Source: Neonectria sp. B-13
Lineage: Eukaryota; Ascomycota; Sordariomycetes; Hypocreales; Nectriaceae
DNA length: 64,000 bases
Direction of reading: 5' to 3'
Assembly (NCBI GenBank): GCA_002682825.1
Contig: NOKP01000005.1
Coordinates: 124,001 to 188,000, forward strand
Shown: in pieces, positions 1 through 10,550 of the stretch
Position numbering within the stretch: position 1 is the first letter of the stretch
Layout of the letters: each line of letters opens with the position of its first letter
The notes under the pieces: generated by a model
Database searches by the model: none
What the model was told of the DNA's origin: nothing
Seen by the model: only the letters and a program-made list of their open reading frames with translations
Translations under genes and position numbers: made by a program

Positions 1-202
1 CCTTGGTAGTCTCTTGAATTCTGAGAAATTTGATTGAAGTAAACAATACCGAAAGTATATCAGTAATGCCAAGACTTGGGGAGGATAAGAGATAATACAA
101 TCATTTACACCATATCGCAGAATTAGGAAGTGTAATGGCTTGATATGCCGATTAAGTTGATAGCTGATCGGCCAACCTGGACTGCTTCGTCCCTCGTGGT
201 GT

Positions 203-994
203 CTAGATCCAACCCCCATCCACCAGAATACTCTGGTTTGTCACGCCTTCGCTGTCGTCAGCAACAAGCCACAGCGCCGCCCTCGCCACATCTGCAGGCT
301 GTAGGAGTCTCTTGATAGCCTGGCGTTCTAGCACAAAATCTGTGTACTCGGGCGTGTGAACGTCACGCTTTTCCCTCTCCGTTGCAATAGAGCCGGGCAT
401 AATGCTGTTCACTCGGATGCCCTTGGGTCCGAACTCGTGCGCGAGCGTCCGCGTCAGTCCGACCACGGCGGCCTTGCTCGTAACGTATCCAACCGCACCA
501 GTTGCCGGGATGGCCCATGTGATGCTGCCCATGTTGACAACTGACGCCGCTCTCGCAGCCAGTAGACCAGGCATCAGCGCCTGGGTGAGGAAGAATTGGT
601 GGCGCAAGTTTACGTGAAGGCTAGCATCCCATTGCTCAGGGGTCATTTCCAGGGTCGCCTTCTTTTCGTTTTTCGCGGTCCCGGCGGCATTGTTGATGAG
701 GCCGTGGATCTGGGGGTAGGCGGCCAAGATCTTGGCTGCCACGGGCTTGACGGCACCATCGATGTCGGTAAGGTCGCACTGGTAGTAGACGGGCTTGTGG
801 GCTACCTTGAGGTTGGTGACTCTCTCGATCAATTCAGTGCCAGTGTCAGGCAGGATGTCGAGGAAGATCACCAGGGAACCTTGTGTCGCGAAGTGCTCCA
901 CGAACGACGCCCCAATGCCCATGGCTCCGCCCGAGATGACCACCACGCGATCCGCGAGACTTGGATACGTCGCATACTTCTTCGTGGACGACAT
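203..994 (-). CDS. Classical short-chain dehydrogenase/reductase (SDR)
   Basis: This intronless 263-aa protein is an NAD(P)-dependent oxidoreductase of the classical SDR family, probably cytosolic. The Rossmann nucleotide loop GGAMGIG is at residues 22-28, the NNAAG motif at 101-105, and the catalytic Ser157, Tyr170 and Lys174 (YVTSK) are all present. The C-terminal pattern PGSIATE and the ending in VDGGWI are usual for the 250-265 aa sugar, polyol or 3-oxoacyl dehydrogenase subgroup. No signal peptide or membrane segment is seen. The Met at 994 opens the protein a few residues before the first beta strand and is the natural start. The substrate cannot be told from the sequence, and sugar or polyol oxidation is only a guess. 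The enzyme class is secure. Confidence 0.93.
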   Translation of the reverse strand: MSSTKKYATYPSLADRVVVISGGAMGIGASFVEHFATQGSLVIFLDILPDTGTELIERVTNLKVAHKPVYYQCDLTDIDGAVKPVAAKILAAYPQIHGLINNAAGTAKNEKKATLEMTPEQWDASLHVNLRHQFFLTQALMPGLLAARAASVVNMGSITWAIPATGAVGYVTSKAAVVGLTRTLAHEFGPKGIRVNSIMPGSIATEREKRDVHTPEYTDFVLERQAIKRLLQPADVARAALWLVADDSEGVTNQSILVDGGWI

Positions 995-2336
995 TTTTCA
1001 CCCTAATCTCACTAATATTTGTAGGCAGGGCAGACTCGGCATGAAAATAAATGAGGGAGGGCTACGAAGATTCGTTGGGGACTGGTATAACTGACTTACG
1101 TCATTCAACCACAAGTGGCACGAAATAGAACTGATGACCCGATGTGACGTAACAGCTGACTTGAGAGTCTCGACCTATTAAATTGCTTTTGCTGGCTCGC
1201 CAAATCGAAAGTTAATATGCAAACTTCCAACGGAGATAGCCAGATATATCTACCAGATCCTGTTTGTTCTCTAGGTCTTCGTGTCGAGATGTTGGTGCTG
1301 GCAACGCTACCCTGGCGCTTCATAGGACGTACTGGTGGTTATTGGCTCTCCAGCGGCGACGGCTTGGCCGGACCTCGGGCTTGGCGGCTAAACCAGACGA
1401 CGCGACAAGTTGCCAATTTCGGTGTTAACCTCGAATAGAGCATTAGACACCACGAAAATACTGGCAAAAGGGAAACTTACCTTGAAGCTCGTGGCGGTGC
1501 TGCGGGATGAGAATGAGCTTGTCCCCTGTTTTGATTAAGCGAGGGCAGGGGGCCATTGCTGCAGATTTCATCGTCGCCTACCACTCCGACCTGGCCCATT
1601 GCGAGATACTTCCTGCAGTCTCCCGCTATACAAATACTGCAACTTCAAGGTCGGGCCTTTCCTACACTTTACTCAGCTTGCGCTTGTCCTCGACCTCTAT
1701 CCTCTCCTTCTGAGCGCCGAAGATGGAGAAGGTTCAGATATTCCTTTGATCCTCTCTACGTTCAGTTCTGAGGTTAAGATGAAGACTAGAGAAAAAATGT
1801 TTCACCATTGTCGCTCAGGTTTGTTCGAACAAACGTACCTTCTAGGGCATTAAGCTAGACGGATGGGAGATGGACGAAGCCGAGTCTATGCAGCCTGCAT
1901 TAGCACTATGTTCTCTTGTCAGGGGTTCCTGAGTCTTTTGCAGCGGCCGTATCCTAGGTGTCCTCAGTCGCGATCTCACTACTTCGATATTTGTACTCAA
2001 ATAAAAACTTCCATACTTAAAGACGCACGGGACGCTTGAATTCTGGGACTGGATTCATTGGACTGCTGCCCTGCTGCTATGTTTGCTCATAAGTACTAGA
2101 AGTGACGGCAAAGGTTGAAAATAATTATTGGAGCTCCATTGATTCAATTCGCTAGTCTATGTTATTGCAGAAATGTCGAGAAAACTCAGTAGAAATCTTG
2201 AAAGCACACATTGCTCTGAAAAAGGGATCGAGCTAGAGACACAATGCCCCAGGCACTGTCAGCGAGTCTTTCCAACTCATATACATTTGCCACTTGTATG
2301 ACAAACACATTCAACGGCATCGCAGGTAGATGTTGC
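995..2336. other. Intergenic, upstream of SDR and downstream of secreted protein
   Basis: About 1.3 kb without a supportable gene. All open frames are short, lack domain-like composition and overlap one another in several frames. It should hold the SDR promoter at its left end (minus strand). I see no clear TATA box, repeat or RNA gene. Confidence 0.6.
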
Positions 2337-3227
2337 TTAGACAAAGTCTCCACTGCCCGTGCAGCGGGAAAGAGGAAACTCATTCTTGGTGCACATAGCT
2401 GGCGACCCGTTAGTAATTTAATAAGACCTCAAGGACTTGGAATTGAACTTACTAATAGCTCCCGAAACCCACTTGACGCCCGAGTAGGAACCCTCGTTGT
2501 AAGAGTCGGCCATCCACGTTCCCGTCTCCGTCTGCGCGCCGAGGCAACCCCTCAAGGAGCGGCCGTAGCGGCGCGTCTTGATGGGCTTGGTGATCATGAC
2601 TCCGGAGGCACCGTTGGGCACCGTGCCCTTGATGTTGATGACCGTCTGCGTCGTCCACGTGCGGGTGTAGTCGATGCCGAGCGAGAGGCCCAGCTTGTCC
2701 TTGATGACAGTCCAGTCGGCGCTGCCGCTGACCGTGATGGCGTTGGAGACGCTGTAACCAGAGCTGACGTAAACGTCGATGCCGTTGGTGCCAGTTCCGA
2801 TGACTACAGGGGACATTTGCAAGTCCCAGTCCACAAAGGTTGACGTCGAATCAGCCACAACTGCATTTGTGAGCTCGCATTCGTCACGCTTGTTGGCCGT
2901 GGCATTGATTGAGGGAGGAGTCCTTCCAAGGAAATCTTCGTCAACATCGGGCACGTCGAATGAACACCCCTGGGACTCAATCAAGTCATGATAGACGTTC
3001 TTGTGTACGACTTCCACTGCAGTTGTAACGGTTAGTGGCGATGTCCTCGAACAAGAGGAAAGAAATTAGGAAGACGAACTGCGGCCTTCACCGTAGAGGA
3101 TGACCTCGTCCGGCTGAAGAATATGATCCGGAGTCCATTTCGTGCTGTTCAGCTCGCGGGTCTCATGGACTGGAGCTGCACTAACGACTCCGGCCAGGAC
3201 AAGGCCAACAAAGGTGGGGAAAATCAT
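2337..3227 (-). CDS. Secreted protein, possible effector-like (253 aa, 3 exons)
   Basis: The model joins exons 3092-3227, 2453-3016 and 2337-2398. Both introns keep the frame and have consensus donors (GTGAAG, GTAAGT) and CTAAC-type branch points. Exon 1 encodes a clear signal peptide (MIFPTFVGLVLAGVVSA, then AP). The mature protein has an acidic linker, then a Thr/Ser/Gly-rich domain that looks beta-rich (GYSVSNAITVSGSADWTV, YTRTWTTQTV), followed by WVSGAI and a short Cys-containing tail. There are five cysteines. The middle and C-terminal parts recall a family of fungal secreted proteins sometimes named celp0028-effector-like, but this is from memory and unverified. No catalytic motif is visible. 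Function unknown; extracellular location is likely. Confidence 0.8.
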
Positions 3228-4068
3228 CGTAAGAGAAGTGTGGCTGTTGTTTTTAACCTAAGTAGTGTGACTGTGGTGGTCTGTACCGAATAACGCTCAC
3301 TTGGTATAGACAGCCTCCAGAATATTTATATCTCATGTCGTCGACGCCTCGAGACTATCACAACGTGGGTGGATAAGTGGTATCAGTTCAATCCCCGGTA
3401 TAGCCGAGCGTTAATACGGGGATCGTCATAGTATTTTCTCTGATAGATTGCGATGCGATTAGCTACCTTCTCGATCTGTCAATTTCGGACTGGATACGAG
3501 TTGTAGGTTTCGCCCGACGGGATTCCCTTGTCCCACACCCATGCTAGCCCTGAACTTAATCATCCTACAGCATCTATCAACTGCCGACAAAGGAAACCAT
3601 GACGCGTTTTCACCCAAGCTGCGTGGAGCAACATAGGTTTCAGACTGCACACGATTGTCTCGTTCTGGAAAGAATCGCCAAATGAAAGGTTTGCACAGCT
3701 ATTGAGTATCGTGATGATACGAGCGACAATTACGATATTAACTTTTCCCTTCTACGGCGCAGAATTGTTCGGGGGCGCGTGATAGGTGCAATAATTAGAA
3801 TGGTTTATGCGCTCGTTGATAGGGCTTCTAATGGATCAGCTTGGCAATTACAATGAAACATGCCAAGTGGGGGGACACACACCGAACCTCCGATATGCTA
3901 TGTTGAGTCTATCAAGGGACTTCTAGAAGACGGCATTCCCGTTTCTACTGATTCCCAAGTCGTATATATTGCCATCGACGCCTCCCAGTACATATCTTGT
4001 CTCATCCAACCACACACTCAACACTCTCAGTACCATCACAACATCACTTCTTCTTCTACATCGCAACC
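3228..4068. other. Intergenic between two divergent secreted-protein genes
   Basis: About 840 bp shared upstream of the minus-strand gene starting at 3227 and the plus-strand gene starting at 4069. A TATATA stretch near 3964 lies about 105 bp before the plus-strand ATG. Two genes for secreted proteins sharing one divergent promoter could be co-regulated. No ORF here looks coding. Confidence 0.5.
3323..3330 (-). promoter_or_regulatory. TATA-like box of the 253-aa secreted protein
   Basis: TATAAATA on the minus strand, about 100 bp upstream of the ATG at 3227. This spacing suits a fungal core promoter. Confidence 0.45.
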
Positions 4069-4585
4069 ATGCAGTTCTACGCAGTTCCCATCCTCATGAT
4101 GCTTGCTAGCGGGTTTGTCTCTCCTGTCTCTACAGATACCAGAAGCGTTGCAACCTTGACTAACACAACTCCGTTCCAGCGCCCTCGCTGACATGCACAA
4201 CGTCGCGGTCTGCATCTCCAACAGAAAGTACTCTCAGATTGGTGGCAGTCCCTTCAGCGTTAGCTACACCTTTGCCAAGGATTACGAAATCCTCCTGGCC
4301 GAAACGGAGTGTGCCTGCAACTTTTACAAAGCCCGCAACACCGGCGACAAGCAATGGGACCAGTGCCCTGACTGCACCTTCGTATGTTTCTTGAAGCTGA
4401 ACCCCCATGAGACTCGTGACTGATGAGAATTAGGATGGTGCCACTTGCAATTCTGCTGACTGGCACATTGGCGGCGATGAGGTAGGACTTTTACCCTTCT
4501 GACAGTAACAATAGACGCTAACAAATTGAAGATGAACTACTACTGTACAGAGTTGTGTCATGCCCAGGGCTCCGAGGGAAACTAA
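4069..4585 (+). CDS. Small cysteine-rich secreted protein (115 aa, 4 exons)
   Basis: Exons 4069-4112, 4180-4381, 4434-4481 and 4532-4585 join in frame with GT-AG introns of 67, 52 and 50 bp. The spliced N-terminus is a textbook signal peptide (MQFYAVPILMMLASGALA, cleaved before D). The unspliced reading has no such leader, which supports intron 1. The mature chain of about 97 residues has eight cysteines (VC, EC, AC, QC, DC, TC, YC, LC), enough for four disulfides, and includes ECAC and CPDC pairs and a DWHIGGDE segment. I recognise no named family. Size, leader and cysteine content match the small secreted cysteine-rich proteins that include many candidate effectors. This role is an inference. 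Confidence 0.85.
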
Positions 4586-6138
4586 ACTTGGCAGGTTTAC
4601 GACTCCACATTAATTACAACCCATTTCCTGTTTGATCTGAGATGTCTTGTTTGCATTCATTCCTATTTTGGCCTTCGGTCCATCGGGCCAAAATCCGCTC
4701 CTCGGGAGAGGCACATTAGCGTCAGTATTCATTTACATAGAATCGGTACGAATTTATCAGTTTTGCGGGATAAATCTTGATTCCATCCATGTATCCTCAA
4801 GCCTGCCAGTGACTTTGCTTCCGTTCTTAACCAGAGTCGATGATGGCAGAATGACAGCTTACCAGCCACAAAAGCTTGCACTATGCATCCAAAATTTCAG
4901 TGTTCCTTTGGGTATGGTAAATGAAGTCTAACCCTGTCTCGGAAATGTTGTGCGTATAATAGTGGCGTTCTATTGAGCCTGGAGACCATGGTAGTGACGC
5001 GTTATCAGAATCAACGCCCCCATTCCCCTACATCCAGCAAGTGCAGAGCCCTCCTCTACCGGCCACGTCGGTACCACAGGAAGTAGCCACGCTCTAGAAG
5101 TCTCCTTTCTTACAGCCTCCTCAGCTGACTTGTTTCTGCGGTCGAGATGGTGACTGGCGGTTAAGCCACCAAAGTCTTAGACCTAGGCGAACCATCCTCG
5201 TAGTTCGTTTTGTGCTTTGAACTGCCGGGCCGGGACGGGTCTGGACTGGCTCTGAGACACGGCGTGTTGTTAGCTTATGCGGGGGAGTTTGGAATGAGGC
5301 ATGCCATTGAGTCGTTACTGGTCTGCCCTGTAACCTGGATCCCCGCTAATGGCATTCCAATTGCTCGCCACCTTCACTCACTGTTCACTAGTATAAAGTG
5401 GGATGTGAAATCTTCTATAATTATGCCCCAGTAGTTTATGCACATGCTTCATCGCGAGCACTGAATTCATGACTGGGCTGTGTCGAATCGAAATCCAGTA
5501 ACCTCATGAAGCTTCATTGAAGCATTCCTTTACTAAGCCCTGCCTCGTCGGCGCAATATTAACCTTAAATACGGGCTTAATTGCAACAATAGAAGACGTT
5601 GAGTCACATTCGTCGCTCAGCCACGCTGAATTTTCACTACGTAACTATGAGATATGATCAATCCGCCATGAGCCATGTCTCAGCTAAGTAGACTAATTAC
5701 ACCAGTCAGCACCTAAGACTTGTCTGCCACGCGACCTCAGCCCTAGCCGAGAACTGCTCGATGTCCGGCTGCCAAGAGTAAGGCTGCGCTAGAGGCGTTT
5801 TGGCTTCAGCTGAATCCATGCTGCGAATGTGCTGATGGAAAGCGCCAGGTGATAGGCTGCCTTTCAGGTCTTGGCATGGTTTCGCGGGGTAGAGGAAGTC
5901 GATTACAAGACACCTCGATCTGAACTGTCAGATGGACGTCAAGGTGAGGCCTGGACATTGACAAAGACGGAGGGGATGCACCCAGATTGGAATTGCCAAA
6001 GAAACTGAGATATAAAACTGTCAGCTTTCCCCTCTGTTCCAATATTCAGAAAGTAGACATCACTACTTCAGCATTTCTACATCTTCTCATCACAAACCTC
6101 AACCACTCAACTCATCCAGCCTCTGAACCTCATTCATC
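4586..6138. other. Intergenic
   Basis: About 1.55 kb with no gene I can support; open frames are under 95 codons with no recognisable product. The right end is the promoter of the metalloprotease-lectin gene. Confidence 0.55.
6011..6017 (+). promoter_or_regulatory. TATA box of metalloprotease-lectin gene
   Basis: TATAAAA about 122 bp before the ATG at 6139, followed by a pyrimidine-rich, CA-rich leader typical of a fungal transcription start region. Confidence 0.5.
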
Positions 6139-7786
6139 ATGGCTGAATCCTATGCCTGCACTCAAGTCCAAGTCCCAGAAGAATTCCGGGCACAGGCCGA
6201 GGTGCTGGCCCTCGAGGAGGACTCCGCCAACGGCCACCAGATCACTAGTGGAGATACTCCTGAATTTACTGATCGTCCTGCGTTTCTCGCCGCTCCAACT
6301 GGCAACAAGTGGCGGAATGGTCGAACTCTGAAGGTCAAGATTCTGAACGGGTCGAGTCTCATCAAGAGCAAGATTCGACAGTATGCCAGTGTCTGGATGC
6401 AGTACGCCAACATCAGGTTCAAGTTTGTCGACTCTGGCGATGCTGAAATCCGCGTCAACGTTGATGATAGCAGGGCTTCGGTAAGTACCAGTCCGTTGGA
6501 GGACGGGGAAGCTATTCCAAATGCTAACAATAAAACAGTGGTCGTACATAGGCACAGGGAACCTTGGAATCCCTAAAGATAAACCGACAATGAACTTCGG
6601 CTGGTTTAAAGACGATACTAAGGAGGTTGAGTTCTCCCGAACCATCTTGCACGAGTTTGGCCATGCGCTGGGATGTGTCCACGAGCACCAGTCACCAAGT
6701 GCCAGAATGAAGTGGGACGAGGATGCAGTCTTCGAGAACGAATGGAGAGTCAATAAATGGGATAAAAAGATGGTCGTCGAGAACATCCTCCGAGCTTACG
6801 ACGGAACTGTTACCCAGTTCTCAAAGTTCGATGCGAAGTCCATTATGATATACTTCTACCCCTCATTCTATACAACAGATGGATTTTCTTCGCCCTTCAA
6901 CACAACACTCTCCGACACAGACAAGTCCTTCATTGCCAAGCTGTACCCTGGCAAGGATCTCGACATTGCGTACTTCAACACATTAGAAGTACGGCCGAGC
7001 AACCAGCCGGCCAAGGAAGCATCAAAGTATCAGCAGTTCTCCAAGACGTACAAGAGCCCGCCATCCCTCGCCGTCGGCCTCAACTGGCTTGACGTTTCGA
7101 AAAACGCAAACATCCGCGTTACAGCCTTCGCAGACGACATCACCAAATCGTCAGCAATGATGCACCTCAATACCTGGGAGGACACGACGCTGCACTCGGC
7201 CGGCTGCACGTGGTTCCGCAAGGCGAAGGACGACAAGGAATTCCAGATCGGGCAGTTCAGCACCTCGGAGGACCACAGCTGGAAGAACCCCAAGCAGAAG
7301 ACGTCTCGCCAGATCAAGTTCGCGCGGCCGTACGGTGCTCCTCCCAAGGTTGTCGTCTGGTTGAACCAGCTGGACATGGCCAAGGGCAAGAACTGGCGCG
7401 TCAAGGCAACGGCTACGGACGTTACATCTGCCGGCTTCACAATCCATCTTGACACCTGGTCGGACTCGGTCTTGTACTCGGCCGCGGCTGCGTGGATTGC
7501 GTATCCGGCCAAAAAGCCTGGGGTCACGAGCGGTTCTTACCACACTCCGAACGGCAAGGCGCAGCTACTGAATAGGGGGAAGGCCGAGTTCCCAGATGAC
7601 ACTTTCCAGAGGACGCCCAAGGTTCTTATTGCCTTCTCCAGTCTCGACGTGGACTGCCAGAAGAACTTGCGCTTGAAGTTGGGTGCGAATTCGGTGTCCA
7701 AAGGTGGGATGAACTGGCACATTGGTGGTTGGGCTGACACCAAGATTTACTCTGCTGGGGCCAGTTACATTGCTTTTAATACTTAG
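6139..7786 (+). CDS. M12A/astacin-like metalloprotease with three H-type lectin repeats
   Basis: Exons 6139-6480 and 6539-7786 (intron GTAAGT...ACAG) give 529 aa. The N-terminal half is a zinc metalloprotease. The metzincin motif HEFGHALGCVH places ligands His152, His156 and His162 with catalytic Glu153, and SIMIY at 215-219 is the Met-turn. From about residue 284 come three repeats of the H-type lectin fold (about 284-343, 380-440, 470-529), each with a hydrophobic strand, a W/SxLD motif, and a DTW-like or GGW segment before a YSAG/HSAG-type strand. The H-type lectin fold usually binds N-acetylgalactosamine or related sugars. There is no signal peptide or propeptide, unlike secreted astacins, so the protein may be cytosolic or leave by a nonclassical route. 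Substrate and partner unknown. Confidence 0.9.
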
Positions 7787-8010
7787 GCTAGGAGTGTCGT
7801 TTCCGTGGTGGGATTGGTAAGTGCGTCCAGCCTTACAACGCAAAGTAAGGGTGAATAGCATGGCAAACTTCCGAACCAAAATTCTCTGAAATTGCTCTTT
7901 GGACAAGACGAGGTGGCATTAACTAGTGGGGAAAGTCTATTAATCTGATAATATGATGTTGGAACTGTGAATACCCTATCAAATGAAACACACGAAACGG
8001 CCAATGCTTC

Positions 8011-8976
8011 CTACTCGGTCTTCTTCATATATGGACTCGACTCCAGCCACGTACCCAGGTCCTTCAGCTCTGGGTGCATCTTCCTCAGATCGTTAATATC
8101 CGCATTATAGCCCTCTTTCTCAAAGAAAGCAAACATGGTGCCTAGCTCCTTGGAAAGCCACAAGAAAAACCGAGCAATAAACCCGAAGGTAGTAGGAAGA
8201 GGAGCCCCGGTCTTCTTGCTGAAGACGTCCTCGAGCTGCTTGTAGGTCAACTCGTCACCCGCCAATGAAATGCTCTGGGAGCTGAATTTTGGGGGATCCA
8301 AGAATGACAAGGCGGCAAATGTGCCAATGTCGTCGGTGGAGATGAGCTGCAGAGGACGTGACTTGACAGCCTCTCTCCAGAGGGTCACAAAGACCTTGCC
8401 GAAGAAGCCAGGCTGGAGGTTTTCCATAAAGGCGACAGGTCGCAGGATGGTCCAGGACATGCCGGTGCTTTTAGCCTTTTCAATGAGATGATGCTCAATG
8501 TTGTGCTTGCTGATGAAATGAGGAACGTTGGTCGGGTTATCGATGGACTTAGCCCCGTGTCGATCGACAGAGGAATAGACAAAGTGTCTGGCTCCGTGCT
8601 TAATTGCAGAATCGACCAGGGACTTTCCCTGAGCCTCTTCAATAACAGGGCCCTTTTTGGTATTCGCAGGCACCTGGACGATTGTTAGCTAGGTCTATTG
8701 AACCTGTAGCCAGGCACTTACTTGAACGCTAAAGATACCCCAAATGGGCAATGCCGTTGCCTTTTTGGCGGTCTGGAAGATGGACTCTGTGTCGTCGAGG
8801 TTTCCCTGGACAATGGAGATGTTGGAAGACTTGGCGGCGAGTCTCTGGGCGGATGGTGAGGAGGCGTCTCGGGTGACGGCCAGGATCTTGAAGGGGGCGT
8901 TGCGGGCGAGGAGGGCGTTGATGACACTGCCACCCTGTTTGCCGGTGGCGCCAGTGACGAGGATTGCGCGAGACAT
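8011..8976 (-). CDS. NmrA-like NAD(P)-binding protein
   Basis: Exons 8722-8976 and 8011-8673 (intron GTAAGT...CCAG, in frame) give 305 aa. The N-terminus carries the Rossmann motif GATGKQGG at residues 9-16. The body follows the atypical SDR NmrA/HSCARG pattern: VQGNLDD, FVYSSVDRHG, WTILRPVAFMEN, then a STDDIGTFAALSFLDP region. The YxxxK catalytic pair of true SDRs is not conserved, which fits redox-sensing or ligand-binding NmrA proteins and not dehydrogenases. No leader or membrane span, so cytosolic or nuclear. Isoflavone-reductase-like enzymes are the alternative. The gene converges with the metalloprotease gene, with 224 bp between the stop codons. Confidence 0.9.
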
Positions 8977-10550
8977 TTTGAGAGTAATTGGAGAGTGAGA
9001 ACTGAGGATTGAGGTAGTAAGGTACACTCGGGTGGGAAAATCGTAGGCTGAGTGGTAAATCGCAAGCGCAACCATCGACAACTTATATTAAAAATGCCTT
9101 TCCCTTTCTGTCGACGCTCTTGGTATTTAGTCTACAAATGCAGACTCCCGCTCCGTGCCATTATTACAAATTCGGGGCTTCGTGGTTTGCCGCAGCCAAT
9201 CAGAAAAGCGTTGGCCTCCGAGACTCTTGCCGAAGAGTGGAGAGCGGGGGGTTTCTGACCCGGGATGTGTCCGGTCGGAGTCCGGTCAGAGTGGACATGA
9301 CTCAGCATCCCCATCTGCGGCATTCGGGGTGATAATGGAAATATCGTTTGTTCCAGGTCTGTGAGGAAAATCCTCACCTTGGACTCACGACAGTGGTTTC
9401 GAAAACGAAGACGTTTTGGGGTCGGATCAGGTTGGTTATGGTTGGTGAGACGGGCCAGTCGGTGCTGTCATTGCCATGCCCCAAAAGTAGGAGGACCACG
9501 CGTTCCAAACAATGCAACCAAGAGAGATTTGGAACAAATCCACGGCACATCGCTCAAGTGATTAGGGCTTTAGGGAATAGCACTTGCACACCGTGACGAC
9601 TGCCTAGTCTGTGACTGTTGTCTACTTCACTTAATTGGAGATCGTCTTGCCTGCAATCCCACGAGGCCCTAACCAATAGGGCCACTATGCTCATATCAAA
9701 ACTGCATTTTACCTACATACAACTGTTATTATCACCGCTAAGTGCAATGGACCCATTTTTGGCTTGGAGTTTCAATGTCCAAATGGCTCGCACCTGGAAA
9801 ACACGCCAGCTGTTGTTTTCGTCTGACGGTTGGTTGCCAGCTGCCGCTTATCAGCAGGGACAAACACGCTGTCATGTAGGGTTTGGGGCAGCTGCGATTA
9901 CCCGGGCGTCTCAAAGAACCGCCAGCTCTTGAAACCTCGAAGTGCAGAACATATGGTACTTCGATTGCCTGCTGATGTGCTCTGTGGTTGAGTTAGCGCA
10001 GATACTCCCGGCGTGAAATCAAGTGAATGTTCTGGAAATTCCACGACTCCTGCAACCCCACGCTCTAGGCATCTATCATAGCTATGTAGCTTTTTAGACA
10101 CAACAATGCAGTGTTCGCTATGGCTGTAGAAGTTATCGGCTGCCCTGGCCGAAACACTACAGTTGTCCGGAGAAACAGCTCCGAGAAAACCCGCCAGAAG
10201 ACTAGGCAGGGCCAACGACACATGCAAAGTCAGTCAAACAGAAAGCAAACGCCGCGATAACTACACCGGCTTATCATAGGATCCAGGTCACCTGATTGGC
10301 TTACGTACTGAGGCAACTTGATCAGACAAACACCTCGATATGTAAACGCCGACAAACAAACACGGCCACAACGTTTACATCGCGTCACCTGGTCCTTCCA
10401 TTTTCTCCTTCTTTTCTCTTCACCTTCCGCGTTCTTCTGTTTGTGCACTATCACACACAACACCAACCTTTCTTCACCACATGTTCGCATCTCAACGCTC
10501 ACTCCGAATCTCCCACCGCGTGAACCTCAAACCCCTCGCGAACTGGCAAC
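8977..10550. other. Divergent intergenic region
   Basis: About 1.6 kb separates the NmrA-like gene (minus) from the coiled-coil protein gene (plus). A weak TAATATAA sits near 9083-9090 on the minus strand, about 110 bp before the NmrA ATG. A CT-rich tract at about 10380-10450 precedes the plus-strand ATG and is a likely transcription start region. No ORF looks coding. Confidence 0.5.

Noticed and set aside
1..202. Possible gene end at the left edge
   Set aside because: About 200 bp of AT-rich sequence without an open frame; it is the 3' flank of the SDR gene.
2244..2843. 199-codon plus-strand frame over the secreted protein gene
   Set aside because: Antisense shadow of the minus-strand exon that carries a good signal peptide and splice sites.
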